Source: Asterias amurensis
Lineage: Eukaryota; Echinodermata; Asteroidea; Forcipulatida; Asteriidae
NCBI RefSeq assembly: GCF_032118995.1
Contig: NC_092659.1
Location: forward strand, 16,486,177-16,550,176
DNA: 64,000 nucleotides
Direction of reading: 5' to 3'
How positions within the stretch are numbered: the first letter of the stretch is position 1; each line of letters begins with the position of its first letter. The position numbers and the translations under genes were made by a program. Positions 58,601 through 64,000 of this stretch are shown here, piece by piece. Below the pieces are notes generated by a model, which searched no databases, had not been told where the DNA came from, and was given only the letters and a program-made list of their open reading frames with translations.

Positions 58601-59720
58601 AGGCTTCTGACTTTGAGTGTGTGAATGTAACTTTATTTAACAAATAACCTGGGCCCAATTTCATAGCTGAGTAAGCACAAAAAGAAGCTGAGCACAACAA
58701 ACTTATGCTTACAAGAATAAGGTTACCAGCTAAAATACCATGTACAATTTGTAACTGGTATCCTGCTCATTCCTGCTAAGCAGACAATTGCTAAGCAATA
58801 TTTTCTGCTCAGGTAGCTCTGTAAAATTGGGCCCCGCCTGCGATCGCTATCATTAATCAAAAAGCCAGTTTGATGACAATACATGCTGACAATGTGGACT
58901 ACTGAAAACTTCCCAGAGGCAAGTAAAATGCGAAGTTGTGACTAGTCTTGTGGGCCACTTCACAGAAAGTATATTATGCGCAAGGCGTGGAGGCTCCGCT
59001 CAATAATATTAACATCCAGGGTGTATAACCAGAAAAGTGTAGCACAGAGCTCTAACATTTCGTTACAGCTAGCTAATGACTTAAAAGGACTTAAGCCTCT
59101 ATGAATTTCTGCCAAAGTTAGTAAGCGATATAAGCTGGAATGTGTAAATGTGGTGCAAAACAGTTACTGGAATTGCGCTAGCATTTCTATGCATTACTCC
59201 TTTTCCATTCCCATGCAGATTTTAACTTTCCTAAGACAACAACTGAGTATTTGAGACATGTCAAACTTTCACACACAATTTTGCAAATCAATTGCCTACA
59301 AGCTTCCTCACGACAAATAGCAAATTTTTTTTTACCAAAACACAATAAGCAATTCTGAGATATGGTGGACAAAATTATACTATTATTTGGTTTGTAATAG
59401 GTAGGTTTGTATGTGTATAATTTGGACCGTAATTACCTTATACAAATTTAAGGCTAGTCCTAACTCGAGATAAGACTAGTCTTAACTCTACGTGAAATCC
59501 ACCCTGGGAAACCCAAGAAACTTACCAGAGGTTCATCAGAGTTCTTCTGAAACTGCACCAGTCGGACTCGGGTGACCGAGTCCATCGGTTCGATGTCACC
59601 GTTTGGAGACTGCATTTCTTCTCGTCCGTTAAGGAAAGGCGACGTCGGAGGCGGAGTTACTCGGATTGCTGCATCGCTGTACACTTCATGGGCAACGACG
59701 TCGTGAGCTTGCAGTAACGC
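46609..59720 (-). CDS. CASK: CASK, calcium/calmodulin-dependent serine kinase MAGUK scaffold (3' half)
   Basis: Nine exons run leftward with consistent phases: 59526-59720, 51764-51997, 51251-51450, 50416-50531, 49787-49867, 49072-49152, 47403-47605, 47087-47173 and 46609-46785 with the stop. In order they encode the end of the L27C region ([16 protein letters not shown]), the PDZ domain ([17 protein letters not shown]), an SH3 domain ([18 protein letters not shown]), a basic hook, and the guanylate kinase-like domain ([13 protein letters not shown] to WVPVSWVY). I recognise the match to vertebrate CASK as near continuous. CASK is a membrane-associated scaffold at cell junctions and synapses that binds neurexin and syndecan tails (PDZ), Mint1 and Veli. 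The GK P-loop reads [12 protein letters not shown], without the Lys-Ser/Thr of active kinases, as in other CASK proteins. The linker between PDZ and SH3 is short: CE is followed directly by IYVRAQ. The CaM-kinase and L27N exons are not found up to 64000, so that intron exceeds 4 kb. Confidence 0.96.
47980..48110. repeat. Dispersed AGGGCAAGGCCATTTT repeat
   Basis: AGAGGGCAAGGCCATTTTAA, GAGGGCACTTCCATTGGAAA and GGCACCAAGGCAAAG recur in varied form at about 52115-52260, 55660-55745, 58240-58520 and 60640-60760. CASK intron. Confidence 0.6.
48745..48880. mobile_element. Small TIR element with CTCF-like motif at both ends
   Basis: GATAGAGGGCAGCAGACTTA..GGTAAATCCATTGTT pairs with AACAATGGAAATTTACC..GTCTGCTGCCACCTAGTG. 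Motifs at 48756-48771 (plus, three mismatches) and 48853-48868 (minus, one mismatch) point at each other. It lies in a CASK intron and is the fullest form of the element giving the other CTCF-like sites. Confidence 0.75.
49277..49660. mobile_element. Family A MITE, full length, in a CASK intron
   Basis: TTAAAGGCAGTGGACAC to GCGTCCAGTGTCTTTAA. Confidence 0.9.
50706..51060 (+). repeat. Interstitial telomere-like array
   Basis: About 350 bases of TTAGGG and one-base variants (GTAAGG, TGAGGG, GTTAGA), G-rich on the plus strand, in the CASK intron between the SH3 and hook exons. The six-base period keeps a Val-Arg frame open (50738-51058) that is not a gene. Confidence 0.95.
51064..51215. mobile_element. 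Short TIR element next to the telomere-like array
   Basis: GTCCGGTTCACACTTCCTGC..AAA at the left and TTTGCAGGAAGTATGAGCCGG at the right are imperfect inverted repeats about 150 bases apart. Confidence 0.7.
53545..53800 (+). repeat. Direct repeat, two diverged copies
   Basis: CACCACCTCACGACTTTAAC, AAGCCAAATCCCAGAA and GCACTAAACATCTC occur in both halves, offset by about 150 bases. Confidence 0.85.
54248..54393. mobile_element. Family D element
   Basis: GCCCAATTTCACAAAGCTG to CTTGATGAAACTAGGGCCC. Confidence 0.75.
54875..55123. mobile_element. Family D element, complete
   Basis: GGGCCCAATTTCATATTTCA to GCTATGAAATTGGGCCC with AAATTTTTTCCTTGATAAAA and its complement inside. Confidence 0.88.
56010..56158 (+). 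repeat. Left copy of a direct duplication
   Basis: CTACAGGTTTAGACACAATG to AATGTCATGCTTAAAGACAC is repeated at 56749-56885 with few changes. This copy retains only the first bases of the family A element. Confidence 0.88.
56157..56365. repeat. Dispersed repeat followed by SINE tail fragment
   Basis: 56157-56278 is the uninterrupted partner of the repeat at 34230-34800. 56280-56365 (CCTGTGGATTTTTTTTCC, CAGGGAAAGTACTAAG) matches the SINE tail without its tRNA part. Confidence 0.65.
56863..57249. mobile_element. Family A MITE, full length
   Basis: TTAAAGACACTGGACAC to GTGTCCACTGCCTTTAA, directly after the right copy (56749-56862) of the duplicated segment. Confidence 0.9.
58240..58520. repeat. 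Dispersed AGGGCAAGGCCATTTT-type repeat
   Basis: GAGGCCACGGAGGTCACAG, GGTGCCCCTTCAACAGTT, ATGGCCTTGCCCTC and TGCTGTGGTGCCCCTTTGAA repeat words of the family listed at 47980-48110. Confidence 0.55.
58651..58834. mobile_element. Family D element, complete
   Basis: GGGCCCAATTTCATAGCTGA to AGCTCTGTAAAATTGGGCCC. Confidence 0.88.
59447..59513. mobile_element. Family E element, half
   Basis: GGCTAGTCCTAACTCGAGAT to CTACGTGAAATCCACCC, ending about 12 bases from the CASK donor at 59526. Confidence 0.75.
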
Positions 59721-59845
59721 CTAAGGTTAAAAAAACACAAAAGAAAAGAACGGGATTAAGTCATTATGATTCTCTCATTACAACAGAGGGATCAAGCAGT
59801 AAACCGTATCTGCAAAGATCTTGATACATCAATGACATCCCAGCA

Positions 59846-60034
59846 GGGCCCACTTTCATAGACCTTCTTAAGCACAAAAAGCAGCTAAGCACAACAAAAC
59901 AAAGCTTACCAGAACAAGACAAAACTAGTACCATCTCACAAGTACAACTTGTGACTGGTATCCTGCTCATTCCTGCTGAGCAGAAAATGGTTAAGCAGTA
60001 TTTTCTGCTTAAGCAGCTCTATGAATTTGGCCTC
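59846..60034. mobile_element. Family D element, complete
   Basis: GGGCCCACTTTCATAGACC to AGCTCTATGAATTTGGCC; decayed relatives follow at about 60190-60350 and 60775-60905. Confidence 0.8.
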
Positions 60035-61039
60035 AGCTCTGAGGAAGGTCTACATGGTGCCACTCAACAGTTGAGTTCACTTCGATGGGCCAACCCTCAC
60101 AGCAACCTACATGTACATGTATCATACAGTATGATGCTAGCTTACAACATGGCCGTTTCCTAACAGTACAGTCAAAGCGCTAATCCACCTGAGCCAAGTT
60201 TGAACTAAATAATCTTGCTAAGCATTTTTGTACAAAATAATCTTGCCAAGCATGAATCGGTGACCAGCCAAAAAATACCACATAAATCACACTGCCACAA
60301 CTGGCGCCCTGTAATCAACAGTATTTGCTTAACAACTTTGTGAAATTTGGCAGCGCACACAGTAAAGTCACTTGGTTTCAGCGGTCACTATCTCTTGAAT
60401 CAATGTTACACATACCTCTCCTGCCATCCAACCAGCACACATGCTAAACCAAACACTCATATTGACAAGGACTCCCCAACATCAAAGCTACTTACAGCAG
60501 GCATGCTGTGCTCCTATTGGTCACTTAATGACCAATCATAATCAGATACAACTACTCAATTGACCAATCACAATCACTGATACAATCATCCACTCTATGC
60601 CAATGACATCATTAAAGCAGGTCTGTAATTTCATCTTCGAAGGGGTGAGACCATTTTGACATGGGTGACTTCCATTTAAAAAACTGCTCAAGTCAACATG
60701 AATATTTCAAAGGGGCACCGGAGCAACAGAAAGGCCACCGCTTTTAATTCCAGAGCAGGCTTTAAATTCATCGAGCCACTAAAGCACAAAACGGTGCTTA
60801 CAATTGTTCTGCTAAGCAAAAGAAAAGCAGGACACCAGTTACAGCTGCACATGCTACATTGAGTACATTGGCTGGTAACCTTATTCTGGTAAGCATAATT
60901 TTGTTGTACTACGATAGATTGTTAGATGGAGTAAACCAATTTACAGGAAGGAAGTTCAAACTGCAACAGTACAAGAGAACAAATCTCACAGTAGTAATGA
61001 ACCACAAGGAAAACAAACTATGGAAGTTTATAAATAGTT

Positions 61040-61262
61040 TTGTGTTTGAACAAAGAAAAATTTACTGGAGCGGGATGTGAACCATCAACCTCCGGATTAA
61101 CATACCATCAGTCTACCAACTGAGCTATAAGTTGGCCTACCAAAATAGAGAGACTGCTATCATAGGGCTGGATAGCACAGTTGGTAGAGCACCGGTATGT
61201 TAGTCTTGAAGGTATTGGTTCAAGTCCCACTCCAGAAAAGTTGTCTTTGTTCAAATCTAGTA
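61040..61262. repeat. Head-to-head inverted pair of tRNA-like SINEs
   Basis: GAACAAAGAAAAATTTACTG, GGAGCGGGATGTGAACC and CTACCAACTGAGCTA at the left are mirrored by TAGCACAGTTGGTAGAGC, GGTTCAAGTCCCACTCC and AAAAGTTGTCTTTGTTC at the right, with ~25 bases between. Different from the SINE at 134-297. Confidence 0.8.
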
Positions 61263-61310
61263 CTGGAATAGATTAAGTGAACTGATGAAAAGATACGACA
61301 AAACTCTTAC

Positions 61311-61659
61311 AATGTATATTTGGTTTGCGGTAACACCATGTGTGTATCTACTTGCCAGGTAGAGTTTGTTCTTAAAGAACTGTCTTGCTTTATTCTACTG
61401 CCGCGGAGTAGATAATCGGAGGTTCGGGAGACTTCTCAGTTCTGAAAAGAACTGTCCTGCTTTTTAACTATTACGAGGGTGGATGGTATAGAAAATAGAC
61501 TGGACTACTACTTTAGCTTATAGGATCGTAATAAACTGTACTGCCGCGGAGTCAATTTGAATTGGTCTCAACGTTTGGACTAGCTTGCTCTAGTCATCGT
61601 CAGGAGACAGACACACACATAGATACACACATGGTGTTACCGCAAACCAAATATACATT
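61311..61659. mobile_element. TIR element with a perfect 39-bp inverted repeat
   Basis: AATGTATATTTGGTTTGCGG..TAACACCATGTGTGTATCT at 61311-61349 is exactly mirrored at 61621-61659. The interior has two CTGCCGCGGAGT copies, two AAGAACTGTC.TGCTTT copies and a GACTAG/CTAGTC hairpin. No protein is encoded. Confidence 0.9.
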
Positions 61660-61734
61660 GATACCTCACCATGCAGTGCCTCAAATCCTAAAAAACTCTT
61701 ACAACGATAACTTTAAGGTGGTGGAAAATATGTA

Positions 61735-62200
61735 TAGGGAGTATATAAGAGTAGTACGAGAGAAAATTTTCTCACATCACTCTAGCCTTTGTAAACAGAT
61801 ACGGTGATGAGTAACGAACAGCATCTGCACTATGGTATCACGTATTATGTATAACCTCCTAACAGCTATACGAGGGAAAATATCTCGCAGTACTGGAGTT
61901 CATACAGTGAACGCATGTATAAAGACATGGCAAAATGTCTTCAAGAAAAGGATCTGTGGCCATAAAAAAATGGAAGATGCTCCAATAGCAGAAAGCAATG
62001 AATGTTGAGATGATCGTAAAGTCCGAGTAGGGGAATAATGATGAACAAGTTCAGATAAATAAGCAGGAGATTGACATGTTTGAGCCTCATTTAAGTATGA
62101 GAGCAGTACGAGAGAATATATCTCTGGGCACCCGCCTTTGGAAAGAGATACAGCGATGAGTAACGAATAGCATCTGCACCATGGTATCACTTTTATAACC
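61735..62200 (+). repeat. Direct repeat, ~350-base period
   Basis: GTACGAGAGAAAATTTTCTC..GATGAGTAACGAACAGCATC..CTATGGTATCAC recurs as GTACGAGAGAATATATCTC..GATGAGTAACGAATAGCATC..CCATGGTATCAC. Confidence 0.8.
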
Positions 62201-62628
62201 TCCCAACAATAATACCATCAGGTTATACAAGACTAATCAGGTATACTGCCATTCCTTAGGGTATCTATCGTGTGCTTTTACATGTAGGTGTAGACAGCGT
62301 CTGTCATCAAAGCTGCATCATTATGCATTAGATTTACTCAGATGACAGCGCAGGAGCTAGACTTGTCGACAGGCACTGGTCTCACAGGCCCAATGATTTC
62401 ATTGGATACAATAGGCAAGGATAAAGCGAGGCACTGGTCTTACAATTGGTCTTATCTTATCATTAGATTAATGTGCTGTGACTAAGCTTTCCATATCTGT
62501 GCTACAAACACAATGTATGATTGGTCCGAGGTGATGTAGTTCGTCAGCTTGCACTTCTGACCATCTGTATGCAGCAAACATGTTTGTGTGCATAATATTG
62601 AGTACGTCAACCCTGAACCATTTTCAAC

Positions 62629-62631
<3 letters not shown>

Positions 62632-62660
<29 letters not shown>

Positions 62661-62935
62661 TTGAAGTCTTATATAGCGCACTCAAGGCGCTGAGTATATA
62701 CCAACTTTTAAAAAGATAGGTTATTGCAGTGATGAACTCTGAGATCCAATTAGTTAGCATCTTACAATGGTTTACAAGGTGCAAGGGCGCATACAGCAGC
62801 CACAGCCAGGAACACCGGGGCGAACCCCTTCTCTTTGCGATCAGTGCACTGGGTTCTTTTACATGCGTTACACAACACATGGGACCAACGGCTTTACGTC
62901 CCATCCGAAGGACTGTCTCTATACATTGTAGTCTG
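62632..62935. repeat. (AAT)n with dispersed TATAGCGCA repeat
   Basis: AATAATAATAAT leads into TCTTATATAGCGCACTCAAG, AACACCGGGGCGAACCCC and ACGTCCCATCCGAAGGAC, words I know from repeats in many invertebrate genomes. The open frames on both strands here are repeat artefacts. Confidence 0.7.
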
Positions 62936-63133
62936 AGGAATTCAAATTTAAGTGGTACCTTGCAACTTAGCAAGTCATCAAGCAGGCATGGTATTGGTCC
63001 TTCGAAAAAAAAGTAGGAGTATTTTGTTGGGCTGACCTACATGTACACGGAAAAGGCTTTAAAATACTTTTCAGGCTATTTTCACATTTTTTCTTATTTT
63101 TCCCCCGAGGGCAACAAAAATTGGAAATCAGAC

Positions 63134-63474
63134 TTAAAAACACTGGTAATTGTCAAAGACCAGTCTTCTCACCAGGTGTATCTCAACATATGGACAAAAT
63201 AACATTTCTGTGAAAATTTGAACTCAACTGGTCGTCAAAGTTGCAAGATAATAATGGAAGAAAAAACAAAGTTGTGTGCTTTCAGATGCTTGATTTCGGG
63301 ACCTCAAAATCTAATGCTGAGGTCTCGAAAATCAAATTCAAACATTTTAGTTCAGAGGGAGCCATTTCTCAAAATGTTTTATACCATCAACAACTCCCCA
63401 TTGCTTGTTACCAAGTAAGTTTCTTATGCTCACAACTATTTTAAGTAACTACCAATAGTGTCCACTGCCTTTAA
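63134..63474. mobile_element. Family A MITE, left TIR shortened
   Basis: TTAAAAACACTGGTAATTG at the left (several TIR bases missing), AGTGTCCACTGCCTTTAA at the right. Confidence 0.85.
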
Positions 63475-64000
63475 GTAGGAAGAATATTATGCCTAGTACA
63501 AGAAATTATTCAAATCTGAACACATGGCTTATTGAATGGTAATTATTGAACACAAGCGGACTGAAATTATTTTACTCTTCCCAAACAAAAGCTGTTCTCT
63601 CTTTAATTAAGCACAACAACAGCCTTGCGGCTGTCACAGTGTCGCAAGCTCCACATTAAAAATAGATGTAGCGCCTCAAGCAAAGTTAACAAAATATGTA
63701 CATCCATGTTCCTTACGTACGAGTGTACAGCAAGCACCGTGGCACGGCTACACATGAACCGAATACGCTGACACATACACATCATGTGCAATCACTATTC
63801 TAGTCAGTTTAATTAGTCTAATGCAATTTCCAATACGTGGGGGGGGGGGGGGAAATGCTCACAAACTCCGCTAGGATTTGACATGAAAAAAAAGATGGGA
63901 TGACGAATATTCGGCCACGAGGCAACGGAGAAATGAGTGAAAGGTTAAGCTGCTGATGTGTGTGTACAAATTGATTTACGAGATAAACTGGCCACTTTAG
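63475..64000. other. Right edge, no gene seen
   Basis: Contains a G15 tract at about 63838. Should lie within the CASK intron upstream of 59720 if the gene continues to the right. Confidence 0.4.

Larger units (their letters stand above)
51998..59525. other. Large CASK intron
   Basis: Contains the repeats listed separately plus a poly-C at about 53088, a segment around 53545-53650 directly repeated at 53697-53800, and diverged repeats at 54541-54760 and 55130-55185. No exon recognised inside it. Confidence 0.6.

Noticed and set aside
62482-62973. 163-codon minus-strand frame
   Set aside because: Spans (AAT)n, giving a poly-Leu run, and a widespread dispersed repeat.
1-64000. CRISPR array, operon structure, or bacterial mobile element
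   Set aside because: Spliced genes, SINEs and a U1 gene show this is animal nuclear DNA; no regularly spaced direct repeats of CRISPR type.
1-64000. Retrovirus-like or Polinton-like element
   Set aside because: No protease, integrase, capsid or envelope-like frame and no long direct terminal repeats were recognised.
59721-64000. Further upstream CASK exons (L27, CaM-kinase domain)
   Set aside because: Searched for the expected L27 motifs on the minus strand; nothing recognisable with splice sites, so they are taken to lie beyond the window.

Overview
This is a window of animal (metazoan) nuclear DNA. Several genes are spliced with phase-consistent GT-AG introns, the base composition is AT-rich, and introns and intergenic DNA are packed with short non-autonomous transposons. 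Encoded proteins are those of a deuterostome-grade invertebrate. The dominant ~390-bp TTAA-flanked repeat and its relatives resemble sequences I associate with sea stars, so an echinoderm, probably an asteroid, is my best inference. No species marker is present to prove it.

Genes, left to right: (1) a secreted S28-family serine peptidase resembling PRSS16, minus strand, start at 5323, five exons seen, 3' end beyond position 1. (2) A four-exon classical short-chain dehydrogenase of the RDH8/HSD17B1 type, plus strand, 7861-12985, divergent from gene 1. (3) A U1 snRNA gene, minus strand, 15483-15647, with the 5' splice-site recognition end and Sm site intact but altered protein-binding loops; a truncated U1 relic lies at 27254-27340. 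(4) An intronless coding region for a rhodopsin-class GPCR, minus strand, 19123-20106. (5, 6) A tandem pair of galactose-3-O-sulfotransferase (Gal3ST) paralogues, minus strand, each with a four-codon first coding exon, a signal-anchor exon and a large catalytic exon. (7) The 3' half of CASK, minus strand, 46609-59720, covering the end of the L27 region, PDZ, SH3, hook and guanylate-kinase domains. Its kinase-like 5' half must lie to the right of the window.

Repeats: family A (TTAA-flanked, TIR AGGCAGTGGACAC, about 16 full or partial copies), family B (near-palindromic, TTAAAGGAACACGTTGCC), family C (GGGTGCGTTCG ends), family D (GGGCCCAATTTCAT ends), family E (TTTCACAAAGAGTTAGGAC ends), family F (TTAAAGCCATTAGACAC), a tRNA-derived SINE, one LINE 3' end, several single foldback elements, minisatellites, an interstitial telomere-like array inside a CASK intron, and a (TTTA)n block. 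No retrovirus-like, Polinton-like or CRISPR element was recognised.

The genes do not form a pathway; this is ordinary eukaryotic gene order. The most interesting signals are non-coding: seven copies of a CTCF-consensus-like motif carried by a small inverted-repeat element around the 3' part of CASK, the U1 gene with altered loops, transposons joined at shared TTAA sites or nested in each other, a hairpin element directly upstream of the dehydrogenase, and a perfect 39-bp TIR element near the right edge.
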